DNA from: Pseudoalteromonas sp. MM1
Lineage (GTDB): Bacteria; Pseudomonadota; Gammaproteobacteria; Enterobacterales; Alteromonadaceae
Assembly: GCF_030296835.1 (NCBI RefSeq)
Contig: NZ_AP027922.1
Span: forward strand, 1,116,001-1,180,000
Length of the DNA stretch: 64,000 bases
Direction of reading: 5' to 3'
The translations under genes were made by a program, and so were the position numbers. Below the pieces are notes generated by a model. The model saw nothing but the letters and a program-made list of their open reading frames with translations, had not been told where the DNA came from and made no database searches. This document shows positions 25,760 through 35,500 of this stretch, one piece after another (within the stretch, counting starts at the first letter, position 1; every line of letters begins with the position of its first letter).

Positions 25760-27139
25760 ATGTTTGAGAACCTCCAAGAACGATTAGGTAAAACCTTAAA
25801 AAATATTAGTGGCCGCGGCCGTTTAACAGAAGACAACATTAAAGATACGCTACGTGAAGTACGTATGGCATTTTTAGAAGCTGACGTTGCATTGCCTGTT
25901 GTTCGCGAGTTTGTAAAGCAAGTTAAAGAGCGTGCCGTAGGTGTTGAAGTAACTAAAAGCTTAAGCCCTGGCCAAGTATTTATAAAAATAGTACGCGAAG
26001 AGCTTGAAAAAGCGATGGGTGAAGCCAACGAAGAGCTTAGCCTAAATGCACAGCCGCCAGCTGTTGTTATGATGGCGGGTTTACAAGGTGCGGGTAAAAC
26101 AACCAGTGTTGGTAAGCTTGCTAAATTTTTAAAAGAGCGTAAGAAAAAGTCAGTGCTAGTTGTTAGTGCCGATGTATACCGTCCGGCGGCTATTAAACAG
26201 CTAGAAACACTAGCAACTGAAGTAAATGTTGATTTTTTTCCAAGTGATATTTCGCAAAAGCCAGTAGATATCGCCACCGCTGCTATTTCTCATGCTAAAA
26301 AGAAATTTATAGACGTTGTTTTAGTCGATACCGCCGGCCGTTTGCACGTAGATAACGAAATGATGGGCGAAATTAAAGACCTTCATAAAGCTATCAACCC
26401 AATCGAAACATTATTTGTGGTTGATGCAATGACGGGTCAAGATGCGGCGAACACCGCTAAAGCATTTGATGAAGCGCTACCTCTAACCGGTGTTATTTTA
26501 ACTAAAACAGATGGTGATGCGCGTGGTGGTGCTGCTTTATCTATTCGTCATATTACCGGCAAGCCGATTAAATTTATGGGTGTGGGCGAGCGTACGGATG
26601 CATTAGAGCCATTTCATCCAGATCGTATCGCATCGCGTATTTTAGGCATGGGGGATGTACTTTCATTAATCGAAGAAGTCGAAATGAAAGTCGATAAGGA
26701 AAAAGCAGCTAAGGTCGCTGAAAAAGTATTTAAAGGCAACGGCTTTACCCTTGATGATTTTGCAGAGCAATTAAAGCAAATGAAAAATATGGGTGGCATG
26801 ATGTCGATGCTAGATAAGCTACCTGGTATGCAAAACTTACCTGATGCTGTAAAAGGCCAAATGGGTGATAAAACCTTCATTCAAATGGAAGCAATCATCA
26901 GCTCTATGACCAAGCAAGAGCGTGCGCGCCCTGAGATTATTAAAGGCTCTCGTAAAAAGCGTATAGCTGCAGGCTCTGGTACACAGGTACAAGAGATAAA
27001 TAAACTACTAAAACAGTTTACGCAAATGCAAAAAATGATGAAAAAAATGAAAGGTAAAGGTGGCATGCAAAAAATGATGCGCGGCATGAAGGGCATGTTA
27101 CCACCTGGAATGATGGGTGGCGGTGGCCCTAAATTTTAA
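25760..27139 (+). CDS. ffh: Signal recognition particle protein Ffh
   Basis: A 459-residue SRP54 GTPase. It has an N domain (residues 1-90), G domain with P-loop GLQGAGKTT (about 107-115), DVYRPAA, DTAGR and TKTDGDARGG motifs, and a methionine-rich M domain (about 330-459: MKNMGGMMSMLDKLPGM, then MMKKMKGKG) that binds signal peptides and 4.5S RNA. It targets inner-membrane proteins to FtsY/SecYEG. It is divergent from ypjD and followed by a terminator and the rpsP operon. Confidence 0.98.
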   Translation: MFENLQERLGKTLKNISGRGRLTEDNIKDTLREVRMAFLEADVALPVVREFVKQVKERAVGVEVTKSLSPGQVFIKIVREELEKAMGEANEELSLNAQPPAVVMMAGLQGAGKTTSVGKLAKFLKERKKKSVLVVSADVYRPAAIKQLETLATEVNVDFFPSDISQKPVDIATAAISHAKKKFIDVVLVDTAGRLHVDNEMMGEIKDLHKAINPIETLFVVDAMTGQDAANTAKAFDEALPLTGVILTKTDGDARGGAALSIRHITGKPIKFMGVGERTDALEPFHPDRIASRILGMGDVLSLIEEVEMKVDKEKAAKVAEKVFKGNGFTLDDFAEQLKQMKNMGGMMSMLDKLPGMQNLPDAVKGQMGDKTFIQMEAIISSMTKQERARPEIIKGSRKKRIAAGSGTQVQEINKLLKQFTQMQKMMKKMKGKGGMQKMMRGMKGMLPPGMMGGGGPKF

Positions 27140-27174
27140 TGTAGCGCTTAAATAGCCACTATAAAATGTATAAC

Positions 27175-27198
27175 AAAAGGGCCAATCGGCCCTTTTTT
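27175..27198 (+). terminator. Rho-independent terminator after ffh
   Basis: AAAAGGGCC-AATC-GGCCCTTTTTT, about 35 bases after the ffh stop codon. Confidence 0.9.
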
Positions 27199-27294
27199 GT
27201 TGAATAAATTATGCGTGTGGTGCATGATAATCTATTAATTGTGGCTCAGATCATAGTTTAACCTACTAAAGTGGCTTTTTGCTGCACTTCTTAC

Positions 27295-27322
27295 TTGCAT
27301 TGTTGCTAAAAACTCGTACAAT
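27295..27322 (+). promoter_or_regulatory. Probable promoter of the rpsP-rimM-trmD-rplS operon
   Basis: TTGCAT (27295-27300) and TACAAT (27317-27322) are 16 bases apart, about 68 bases before the rpsP start. This predicts transcription beginning near 27329, just before a leader hairpin. Confidence 0.55.
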
Positions 27323-27323
27323 T

Positions 27324-27346
27324 CCCCAGCTCCCCATACTGGGGAG
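27324..27346 (+). other. rpsP leader stem-loop with two alternative pairings
   Basis: CTCCCC (27330-27335) pairs with GGGGAG (27341-27346). An overlapping CCCCAG slightly upstream (27324-27329) can instead pair with CTGGGG (27339-27344). The two folds exclude each other. It may stabilise the 5' end or respond to a ribosomal protein; this is inference. Confidence 0.4.
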
Positions 27347-27389
27347 TAAATCTTATTAATGAAAACAGTCAATCTATTTAGAGGACGGT

Positions 27390-27638
27390 ATGGTAACTAT
27401 TCGTTTGCAACGTGGTGGCGCTAAAAAACGCCCTTTCTATCAAATTGTGGTTGCGGATAGCCGTTTCTCGCGTGACGGTCGCTTCATCGAGAAAGTTGGT
27501 TTCTTTAACCCAATTGCTTCAGGTCAAGAAGAAAAACTTCGTCTAGATTTACCACGTGTTGATCACTGGGTAGGTCAGGGCGCAGGTCTTTCTGATCGTG
27601 TAGCTAAGTTAGTTAAAGACGCTCGTAAAGCGGCTTAA
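27390..27638 (+). CDS. rpsP: 30S ribosomal protein bS16
   Basis: An 82-residue protein with the family start [20 protein letters not shown] and the conserved [19 protein letters not shown]. Length equals E. coli S16 (82). It is first in the rpsP-rimM-trmD-rplS operon, with a good ribosome-binding site (GAGGA). Confidence 0.99.
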   Translation: MVTIRLQRGGAKKRPFYQIVVADSRFSRDGRFIEKVGFFNPIASGQEEKLRLDLPRVDHWVGQGAGLSDRVAKLVKDARKAA

Positions 27639-27655
27639 TAGGCGTAAGTGTAACC

Positions 27656-28192
27656 ATGAGTCAAGAGAACACCTCATCAATTATTGTCGTAGGAAAGCTC
27701 GGTGCCCCATATGGTATAAAGGGCTGGCTTAAGGTACATTCATTTACTGATGATCCCCAAGGGATCTTCGATTTCAGCCCGTGGTTGATAGGGCAACAAG
27801 GTAAATGGCAGACCTTAGAAGTGGTCGACTGGCGTCGCCACAACAAAGGCTTTATCGCTAAAATTGCGCAAGTAAACGACAGAGACGAAGCAATGGCTTA
27901 TACCCATGCAGAAATATCTGTTGATTCAGCGCAATTACCAGAACTCCCGCAAGGCGAGTTTTATTGGCGAGATCTCATTGGCATGTCGGTTGTAACTGAT
28001 AAAGGTTACAATTTAGGCACTGTTGATGACCTGATGGAGACAGGATCGAATGACGTACTGGTTGTTAAGGCAAACAGTAAAGATGCATTTGGTCAAGCTG
28101 AGCGTTTGATTCCTTTTTTAACTGATTCAGTAATTAAAGAAGTTAAATACGAAGCGAGAGAAATTACCGTAGACTGGGATCCTGGGTTTTAA
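27656..28192 (+). CDS. rimM: Ribosome maturation factor RimM
   Basis: A 178-residue protein. The RimM N-domain ([21 protein letters not shown]) and PRC-barrel C-domain ([20 protein letters not shown], then [12 protein letters not shown]) are intact. It binds S19 and helps mature the head of the 30S subunit. It starts 17 bases after rpsP and overlaps trmD by one base (TAATG). Confidence 0.98.
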   Translation: MSQENTSSIIVVGKLGAPYGIKGWLKVHSFTDDPQGIFDFSPWLIGQQGKWQTLEVVDWRRHNKGFIAKIAQVNDRDEAMAYTHAEISVDSAQLPELPQGEFYWRDLIGMSVVTDKGYNLGTVDDLMETGSNDVLVVKANSKDAFGQAERLIPFLTDSVIKEVKYEAREITVDWDPGF

Positions 28193-28959
28193 TGACTCAA
28201 ACTAGTTCATTATGGGTAGGGGTGATAAGCCTTTTCCCAGACATGTTTGATGCTATTACACACCAAGGTGTCACTGGTCGCGCAGTGAAAAATGGCTTAA
28301 TTGACTTTAACTGCTGGAATCCTCGTGACTATGCTTTAGATAAGCACAGAACCGTAGATGACCGTCCTTACGGGGGCGGCCCAGGTATGTTAATGATGGT
28401 TGAACCATTAAAACAAGCCATTCTTGACGCTAAAAAAGCGGCAGGTGATGGCGCAAAAGTAATTTATATGTCCCCGCAAGGGCGCAAATTAGATCAGCAA
28501 GGGGCTAGCGAACTCGCAAACTCTGAAAAGCTGATTTTGATTGCCGGTCGCTATGAAGGTATAGACGAGAGAATAATAGAGTCATACGTTGACGAAGAAT
28601 GGTCAATTGGTGATTTTATTTTGAGTGGTGGTGAATTACCTGCCATGACATTAATTGATGCAGTAGCGCGATTAGTGCCAGGCGTGTTAGGTCATAACCA
28701 GTCAGCAGAGCAAGACTCATTTTCGGATGGCTTGCTAGATTGTCCTCACTATACACGGCCAGAAACATTGGACGACAAACAGGTGCCTGCTGTACTACTC
28801 AGTGGAAACCATCAAGAGATAGCAAAATGGCGGCTTAAGCAGTCATTAGGCAGAACTTGGCTACGACGTCCTGACTTGTTGCATAACCTAGCTCTGACTG
28901 AGGAGCAAGCGGTATTACTCGCGCAATTTCAGCAAGAGTACCAAAAAGCTTGTGGCTAG
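28192..28959 (+). CDS. trmD: tRNA (guanine-N1-)-methyltransferase TrmD
   Basis: A 255-residue SPOUT methyltransferase making m1G37 in tRNA to prevent frameshifting. Motifs include [54 protein letters not shown] and [13 protein letters not shown], which form the knotted S-adenosylmethionine site. E. coli TrmD has the same length. The start overlaps the rimM stop. Confidence 0.99.
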   Translation: MTQTSSLWVGVISLFPDMFDAITHQGVTGRAVKNGLIDFNCWNPRDYALDKHRTVDDRPYGGGPGMLMMVEPLKQAILDAKKAAGDGAKVIYMSPQGRKLDQQGASELANSEKLILIAGRYEGIDERIIESYVDEEWSIGDFILSGGELPAMTLIDAVARLVPGVLGHNQSAEQDSFSDGLLDCPHYTRPETLDDKQVPAVLLSGNHQEIAKWRLKQSLGRTWLRRPDLLHNLALTEEQAVLLAQFQQEYQKACG

Positions 28960-28992
28960 AAGACAGTTACACCTAGGAAAGTGAGAAACATA

Positions 28993-29352
28993 ATGGCAAA
29001 AGTAAACCAAAATATTATTAAAGCGCTTGAAGAAGAGCAGCTTAAAACAGACGTACCAGCATTCGGCGCTGGTGATACAGTAGTTGTACAGGTACGTGTA
29101 AAAGAAGGTAACAAAGAGCGTCTACAGGCCTTTGAAGGTGTTGTAATCGCTAAGCGTAATCGTGGTCTTCACTCAGCATTTACAGTTCGTAAAATTTCGA
29201 GCGGTGAAGGTGTTGAGCGTGTATTCCAAACGCACAGCCCTCTTATTGATAGCGTAACAGTTAAGCGTCGCGGTGCGGTTCGTCGTGCTAAGCTTTACTA
29301 CCTACGTGAGCGTTCTGGTAAATCTGCACGTATTAGAGAAAAACTTAACTAA
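28993..29352 (+). CDS. rplS: 50S ribosomal protein bL19
   Basis: A 119-residue protein with the L19 core: [40 protein letters not shown] and [15 protein letters not shown]. The start chosen is the ATG at 28993 behind AGGAAAGTGAG; a GTG four codons upstream is in frame but lies in that ribosome-binding region. Last gene of the rpsP operon, followed by a long terminator. Confidence 0.98.
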   Translation: MAKVNQNIIKALEEEQLKTDVPAFGAGDTVVVQVRVKEGNKERLQAFEGVVIAKRNRGLHSAFTVRKISSGEGVERVFQTHSPLIDSVTVKRRGAVRRAKLYYLRERSGKSARIREKLN

Positions 29353-29376
29353 TACGCGCTGTTTATCAACGCAAAG

Positions 29377-29418
29377 AAAACGGGTTGCAATCTTAGGATT
29401 GCAACCCGTTTTGGTTTT
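29377..29418 (+). terminator. Strong terminator of the rpsP-rplS operon
   Basis: A perfect 16-bp stem, AAAACGGGTTGCAATC with GATTGCAACCCGTTTT, around a TTAG loop, followed by GGTTTTT. Confidence 0.92.
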
Positions 29419-29465
29419 TAAGCATTGAATAACATACTACCTCTTCACAAAAGCATCCCTCTGTA

Positions 29466-29678
29466 TTAATACAAATCCGCAATAATACACAATCATTTCT
29501 AGAGGCTAAAAGTGTCGCTATCTGCGTTAAACAATTCTCATTTACGACTGCATGGATGCAGAAGGTAGAGCAATGCAGGAGCAATTGCCGAGAACAACTA
29601 AATAGCGAATTTTTTGCCTAGGTATCAACAGTTTTTTCCAGTCTCAAAATTGATCAATTAATTAAGCGGATTGATATA
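29466..29678. repeat. MITE-like dispersed repeat, copy 2 (full length)
   Basis: About 213 bp, nearly collinear with copy 3 at 40056-40268. The left end (AATACAAATCCGCAATAATA) is an imperfect inverted copy of the right end (GCGGATTGATAT). Inside are a CTGCA-TGGA-TGCAG hairpin, GCAATTGC, and ACAACTAAATAGCGAATTTT. Between the rplS terminator and the tyrA promoter. No open frame of note. Confidence 0.85.
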
Positions 29679-29764
29679 AGTAATTTTCACCCGCATTGTT
29701 ACATTAGCCTTTTCACCCATACTTGATCCTGTTAGTATTTAACGTATTGATTAGTTTACTTAAA

Positions 29765-29782
29765 TGTAAATATATATTTACG
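29765..29782 (+). promoter_or_regulatory. TyrR box upstream of tyrA
   Basis: TGTAAA-TATATA-TTTACG matches the TyrR consensus TGTAAA-N6-TTTACA at 11 of 12 fixed positions. It sits 22 bases before the ATG at 29805. A possible promoter (TTGATC at 29723, TATTGA at 29745, 16-base spacer) lies upstream, so TyrR bound here would block elongation or open-complex formation. Confidence 0.75.
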
Positions 29783-29804
29783 AACTGAGTTGTTTATAGG
29801 TGGA

Positions 29805-30947
29805 ATGAGAAACGTGGCTGAATTAAGTGATTTATCACAATTACGAGATGGCATAGATGAATGCGATGCACAGTTAGTTGCTTTACTTGCAAAGCGAAAT
29901 GCAATAACCCAAAAAATTGGTGCTATTAAGCAGCAAAATGGTGCTCCCCTGCATGCCCCTGAAAGAGAAGCTGCTTTGCTAGCTGCTCGTCGTGATGAAG
30001 CGATTAAACAAGGAGTCAGCCCTGAACTTGTTGAAGACATATTAAGGCGCATGATGCGCGAAGCCTATCAAAACCAACAAGCCAAGCTTGCCTGTGCCGC
30101 CCCAGATTTATCACCTATTGTAATTGTAGGTGGGCAAGGGGCAATGGGCCAGCTATTTTCTCAGCAGTTTATGCGTTCAGGTTATGAAGTTAAGATTTTA
30201 GATAAAGATCAGCAAAACGACGCTAAAGCCATTTTAGCTGGTGCAAAATTAGTGATGATCAGTGTGCCTATCAATGCACTTGAGGCCGTTGTTGCTAAGC
30301 TACCTAAACTTGATGATGACTGTTTGCTTGTTGATATTACCTCAGTTAAGCAATCACCCATTAAAGCATTAAAGGCAGCGCACTCAGGGCCCGTTGTTGG
30401 TTTACACCCTATGTTTGGTCCTGATATTTCTCACTGGGTTAAACAAACCGTTGTTGTGTGTGAAGGCCGAGCGCATGATGCGGCAAAAGGCTTACTACAG
30501 CAGTTGCAAGTATGGGGCTGCCAACTTGTTGAGCTAGATGCTAAAAAGCATGATGAAGCAATGCAAATAATACAAGTAATGCGTCACTTAACTACCTTCG
30601 TTTATGGACAGTTTTTAGCAAAGCAAAGCCATACTTTAGAGGAGCTAAGAAGCTGCTCGTCTCCTATTTATCAGTTAGAGCTGATGATGGTAGGGCGCTT
30701 ATTTGCGCAATCTCCTGAGTTATACTCAGATATAATGTTGGCCCAGTTTGATAATGTTGAGAGCTTATTAGCTCAGTATCAAGATACTTTCGCTGAAACG
30801 CTTGAAAAGTTAAAAGCGGGAGATAAAGGCGCACTCATCGATGCATTTGCTGATGCTAAAGCGTATTTTTCAGACTCTACCGCGCACTTTTTAACGCAAA
30901 GTCGTAGCCTGCTAAATAAAGCAAATGATGCCAAAGTATTAGATTAA
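29805..30947 (+). CDS. tyrA: Bifunctional chorismate mutase / prephenate dehydrogenase
   Basis: About 380 residues. The chorismate mutase domain (about 1-90: LSQLRDGIDECDAQLVALLAKR) is followed by an NAD-binding prephenate dehydrogenase domain (IVIVGGQGAMGQLFSQQFMR, then LHPMFGPD and VMRHLTTFVYG). It converts chorismate to 4-hydroxyphenylpyruvate for tyrosine. The start is not settled: the ATG at 29805 is used here, but AGGTGG lies only 4 bases before it; a GTG at 29814 aligns best with the E. coli N-terminus, and a TTG at 29790 is also open. TyrR box upstream; converges on pheA. Confidence 0.96.
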   Translation: MRNVAELSDLSQLRDGIDECDAQLVALLAKRNAITQKIGAIKQQNGAPLHAPEREAALLAARRDEAIKQGVSPELVEDILRRMMREAYQNQQAKLACAAPDLSPIVIVGGQGAMGQLFSQQFMRSGYEVKILDKDQQNDAKAILAGAKLVMISVPINALEAVVAKLPKLDDDCLLVDITSVKQSPIKALKAAHSGPVVGLHPMFGPDISHWVKQTVVVCEGRAHDAAKGLLQQLQVWGCQLVELDAKKHDEAMQIIQVMRHLTTFVYGQFLAKQSHTLEELRSCSSPIYQLELMMVGRLFAQSPELYSDIMLAQFDNVESLLAQYQDTFAETLEKLKAGDKGALIDAFADAKAYFSDSTAHFLTQSRSLLNKANDAKVLD

Positions 30948-31008
30948 AAGGGTTAAAAATGTGTAGTTACTTAGGCTATACGTTGAAAGTATTTTTAATG
31001 AGCGATTA

Positions 31009-31035
31009 AAAAAGGGCCTACTTAGGCCCTTTTTA
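31009..31035. terminator. Bidirectional terminator between tyrA and pheA
   Basis: AAAAAGGGCC-TACTTA-GGCCCTTTTT with A and T tracts on either side serves both converging genes. Confidence 0.88.
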
Positions 31036-31051
31036 ATATTTGCATTTTAGC

Positions 31052-32209
31052 TTAGGTATTAACACTCACAGCTTGTAAAGACTCACTTTGATAGCAGCCT
31101 AAAACGCGCACATATTGAGTATGCGCTTTTAACTCCTCTAAGGCATGTTGTACTTGGCTATCGGCAAGGTTTGCTTCTAAATCTACATAAAACACTTCTT
31201 CCCACGGATTACCCGGTACAGGACGAGACTCTAGCTTAACTAAGTTTATTTGATGTTGTTTAAACACCATTAACGCATCAGCCAATGAACCTGCTTGTTG
31301 TTTAGTGGCCATAATAAGGCTGGTTTTAGTCGGTATTTGTTTAGATACCTGAAGTGGTTTACGTGCAACGACGATAAAGCGGCTGTGGTTTTCACTTTGA
31401 TTCGCAAGGTTTGATTTAATCACTTCAAGGCCAACGTTTTTACCTGCCTGTGCTGAGCCAATGGCCGCGCTATTGGGTGTATTTAAAGCTGATTGTAGAG
31501 CACTTGAGGTTGAATCACAGGTTTCATGTTGTAAATCACCGAGGCCTTGTAAAAAGCGACTACATTGAGCAAATGGCTGAGGATGGGCATAAATTTTAGT
31601 TAATTGGCTTAATTCAGTATCTGGGGTGGCAAGTAAGCAGTGCTCTACACTGTGTGTAACTTCACCTACAATTGATACTTGAGCATGTTGTAATAAATCA
31701 AATACTTCGTTAATACTACCCGAGCTGGTGTTTTCTATAGGCAGTAAACCGAAATCGGCCTGGCCATTTTCTACTTTGCCTGTTATTTCATCAAACGAGG
31801 TACAGCCAATTTCGACTAACTTGCCAGGGCGGCGGCTAAAGTATTTATGACATGCTAGCTGACTGTACGAGCCTTGCCCGCCTAAGTAAGTAACGCGATG
31901 TGTTTCGCTTAATGCATCGGGATTTAAGTTTTTCTGCAACATGGCTTGTTGATGCAGCACAGAGTCTTCCAAAATGGTTTGAAAAACGTTATTCACATAA
32001 TACGCATCAAGACCAAGCGACTTGCCATAACCAATCAGCTTTTCGAGTAAGGCTAGTTCGCGCGCCTCATCACGAATCGGTTTGTTATTCGCAATTTTAT
32101 ACTCTACAACACCATGGCTAATACGGCGGCGCTTAGCTAATAACACCAATAGATCAGAGTCTATTTCGTTAATATCGTGTCTGAGCGCGTTTAAAACATC
32201 GTTGGTCAT
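31052..32209 (-). CDS. pheA: Bifunctional chorismate mutase / prephenate dehydratase
   Basis: A 385-residue enzyme (E. coli PheA: 386). It has a chorismate mutase domain (1-90: LRHDINEIDSDLLVLLAKRR), prephenate dehydratase domain (about 105-285: VTYLGGQGSYSQLA, LLPIENTSSGSINEV, NHSRFIV) and a C-terminal ACT regulatory domain (about 297-370) with the ESRP motif (KLESRPVPGNPWEE) that binds phenylalanine. It makes phenylpyruvate and is normally feedback-inhibited by Phe. Transcription is controlled by the attenuator just upstream (leader peptide 32324-32377, terminator 32256-32282). Confidence 0.98.
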   Translation of the reverse strand: MTNDVLNALRHDINEIDSDLLVLLAKRRRISHGVVEYKIANNKPIRDEARELALLEKLIGYGKSLGLDAYYVNNVFQTILEDSVLHQQAMLQKNLNPDALSETHRVTYLGGQGSYSQLACHKYFSRRPGKLVEIGCTSFDEITGKVENGQADFGLLPIENTSSGSINEVFDLLQHAQVSIVGEVTHSVEHCLLATPDTELSQLTKIYAHPQPFAQCSRFLQGLGDLQHETCDSTSSALQSALNTPNSAAIGSAQAGKNVGLEVIKSNLANQSENHSRFIVVARKPLQVSKQIPTKTSLIMATKQQAGSLADALMVFKQHQINLVKLESRPVPGNPWEEVFYVDLEANLADSQVQHALEELKAHTQYVRVLGCYQSESLQAVSVNT

Positions 32210-32255
32210 TTTGGTTTCCTCATTCCAAAAATAAGCTGCTTAGTGCAACTAAAAC

Positions 32256-32282
32256 AAAAAAGCCTCCCAAGTGGGAGGCTTT
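32256..32282 (-). terminator. pheA attenuator (terminator with competing antiterminator)
   Basis: On the minus strand AAAGCCTCCC (32273-32282, segment 3) pairs with GGGAGGC (32262-32268, segment 4) followed by six T residues. Segment 2, AAAGAGGCT (32316-32324), can pair through GAGGCT with AGCCTC of segment 3, which would disrupt the terminator. Segment 2 can also pair with segment 1, AGCTTCTTT (32330-32338), inside the leader-peptide codons. This is the complete three-way logic of Phe attenuation. Confidence 0.92.
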
Positions 32283-32323
32283 ACTATTCGATTGATTTTA
32301 TCTCACAAACAGGTCAGCCTCTT

Positions 32324-32377
32324 TTATATAAAGAAGCTAAAAAAAGCAAAAAAAGTACAAGATAAGATAATTTTCAT
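32324..32377 (-). CDS. pheL: pheA leader peptide (PheL-type, 17 residues)
   Basis: A 17-residue frame, MKIILSCTFFAFFSFFI, with six phenylalanine codons in its second half, ending in TAA at 32324. It lies upstream of a Rho-independent terminator and the pheA gene. Ribosome stalling on the Phe codons when charged tRNA-Phe is low would cover segment 1 and favour the 2:3 antiterminator. No ribosome-binding site is visible, and the predicted transcription start falls at or very close to the ATG, so it may be translated from a leaderless message. The sequence differs from E. coli PheL but has the same architecture. Confidence 0.88.
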   Translation of the reverse strand: MKIILSCTFFAFFSFFI

Positions 32378-32383
32378 GCTGTT

Positions 32384-32412
32384 AATGTATGAGGTGTTAC
32401 TGGCAAAGTCAA
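32384..32412 (-). promoter_or_regulatory. Sigma-70 promoter of the pheL-pheA transcript
   Basis: On the minus strand TTGACT (32407-32412), a 17-base spacer, then TACATT (32384-32389). The expected transcription start, 6-7 bases beyond the -10, falls at about 32377, the first base of the leader ATG. Confidence 0.7.
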
Positions 32413-32567
32413 CAAGCAAGCCAGTTTAAATAGGCATAATGAATAATTATCAGCTCTTGGCTGACTTTTAGATAAAATTTACAAATAGTTTATAAATATG
32501 AATAGGGATCTGGTATATTTCAGGTATTAGCTAAAAATAACAACAACTAATATAGTAAGGTTGGCCT

Positions 32568-35500
32568 GTGGTGTATAGACGCCCTCCATCGCGTTTTGGA
32601 CTAAATTCGTTAAGTGTAAAGCTGTCGTTGCTTATATCTGCAATATGTTTAATTGCCGGTGTATGTGCTGCCGCACTGATGCTTAAATCAGAAGAAAAAC
32701 AATTAGTTTTCGAAGAGCATGAAGTACTTAAAAGCTCTACTGAATTACTTACCAGGCAATTTGATACACTAATCAAAACAAAATCAGCTGTTGCCAAACA
32801 AGCTAATAATGTAGTGTCGGAGCAGCTATTTAGTGATAGCTCGGCAATCAACTTATCTAACAAAACTCAACTACAATTTAATAGCGACGGCACTATACGC
32901 AGTGCATCAAGTGATGGGCTTTCAGCGGCGTTTCTTCCTCAGCAGTATTATTCTCCTTTTTATAAGCGCTTATTTAATAACTCAGAGTCGTTATGGAAAA
33001 TCATTTCGCCAACCTTAATTCACGACTTTTTTAATTTTTATATGATCACCAAAGACGACTTCATCCGTGTCTCGCCGCCAAACTGGGCGTTAAATGCACC
33101 GGCTGAACTTAGAGGCTCTAATGGTGCCACATTTAAATATGTTCAAAGTGATTTAAATCCTAGCAGAGAACCCGTTTGGTCTAAGGTTTATTACGATAAA
33201 GTGTGGCATAAATGGGTTATTAGTCTGCTCGTTCCTTTGTATGTTGATAATGAGTTTTTAGGGGTAACCGGCAGTGACATAGATTTAAATACGCTGATCT
33301 CATTTCTCCCTGTGGGTGATAAAGAAAAACATTTATTGGTATTTGATAAAAAAGGGCAACTGCTTGCACACCCGAGTCTTAACCCTGCGCTACAAGCAAG
33401 CTATGGCAGTAAAGATAAAACAATAACAACAAACGAGTTTGTTAATCCGCAATTGCAAGCCATTATTAATGAAGCAATTACCATGAAATTACCAGAGTAT
33501 GCTAATTCGTTTGTACAAAACGATGAAGCACACATTATTAATATTCGTAAAATCGATAAATTAGACTGGTATATTGGGGTTTATAAAAAGCGCTCGTCTA
33601 CGCTCTCTGCTCTGCAAGATTTAAAATTGAAATTTTTTGGCTTATTTGTGCTTTATGCAGTATTGGTTGCCTTGTTGTTACATCAAGCACTTTATCAGTT
33701 AGTTCTTCGCAGAATTCATACCTTAGTGCATGCAGTTACCGGCTTTGGTAAAGGGCAGTTATTAACAGAGTTTCCCCCAGAGAATAAAGACGAAATAGGC
33801 ACCCTAAACGGCTCATTTAGAGATATGACTGTAGAAATTCGTAAGCTCATAGATGGGCTAAATCAGCGAATTACAGAAAAAGAAATTGCCGAGAAAGCTG
33901 CAAATAAGCTCTCTAAAGCAGTTGCTTTCTCAGGCACTGGTGTGGTGATCACCGATGAGAGCTTTGTCATAGAATATGTAAATCCCAAAATGCTTGAAAT
34001 GACAGGCTACCCAGAGAGCCACTTTAACCGTGCGCCGCTGTTAAATATTATCGCATCAGAGATGGCTATTTTGGTTGAAGATATCAATATCGACCTTCGC
34101 AGTAGAAACTATTGGCGTGGTGACACCCTAATTCAGGGTAATAATAAGCAGCCAATTTGGGTATCACTAAGTGTTTCTCCTATTCGTGAAGAAGGTGGGG
34201 AGATCACCAGTTATGTGGCGTCCGCACAAGACATTTCGTTTGTAAAAGAAAGTCAGCGTAAAATGGAGCAGCTTGCGTACTTTGACACACTAACAGGTTT
34301 AGCCAACCGTACCTTTTTTAGAATGCAGTTGCGTAAATCAATGGCTTTGGCTGAGCGCGGCCATTATGCGTTTGCACTTTTTTACTTTGATTTAGATGAA
34401 TTTAAGCGCATTAACGATACGTTAGGCCATGATGCTGGCGATCAGCTATTAATTGAGGTTGCTAACCGCCTTAAAGCACGCTTACGCGCCGAAGATACTA
34501 TTGCGCGCCTTGGAGGCGACGAATTTGCGGTATTACTCAGTGGTATTGAAAGCCAAGAGCATGCTAGCGATGTCGCCAATACCATTCAAAAAACGCTCAA
34601 CGTACCAATAAAACTTGGCAATAATGAGGTTATTGTTAGTGCCAGTATTGGTATTACAATGGCGCCATACGATAGCCTAGAAGAAGACCAGCTTTTAAAA
34701 CATGCTGATTTAGCAATGTACGAGGCAAAAGCAAAAGGGCGTAATACTTACCATTTTTATAGCCAAGAGCTAAACGCTGCTGCCAATGAAAGGCTCTTTA
34801 TTGAAAACGAGCTACGCCATGCGATAAAAGAAAAACAGTTTGAAGTTTATTATCAGCCGCAAATAAACTCATTAACACAACACGTGGTTGGTTATGAAGC
34901 GTTATTACGTTGGTTCCATCCTATAGAAGGGCTTATATCACCCACCAAGTTTATTCCTATTGCTGAGGCAACAGGGCTCATTGTAGAGCTCGGTGAATGG
35001 GTACTACAGCAATCGTGCGAGTTTGCAGTACGTTTAGCTAAAGATGGGCGCGATAACAACGTATCTATTAATTTATCTGCACGTCAGTTTAAAGATGCTA
35101 ATTTAGTGCCTATGTTGAGCAATATTATTAAGCAAACAGGTGTTAGCGCTAAGCGACTACATTTAGAGCTGACTGAAAGTATGCTAATGGGGAATGTTGA
35201 AGCGGCTATTACCCAGTTACATGAACTAAAAGCTCTGGGCATTTCAATTTCTATTGATGATTTTGGTACAGGTTATTCGTCGCTAAGTTACTTAAAACGA
35301 TTCCCGGTCGACATATTAAAAATTGACCGCTCATTTGTAAAAGATATTCCGACAGACCCTAATGATATGGAAATAACCGCCGCTATTATAGCCATGGCGC
35401 AAAAACTTAAATTAGACGTAGTTGCAGAAGGGGTCGAAACCAAAGAGCAAATAGAGTTTTTGCAAAATAATAATTGTTATATTGTGCAGGGATTTTATTA

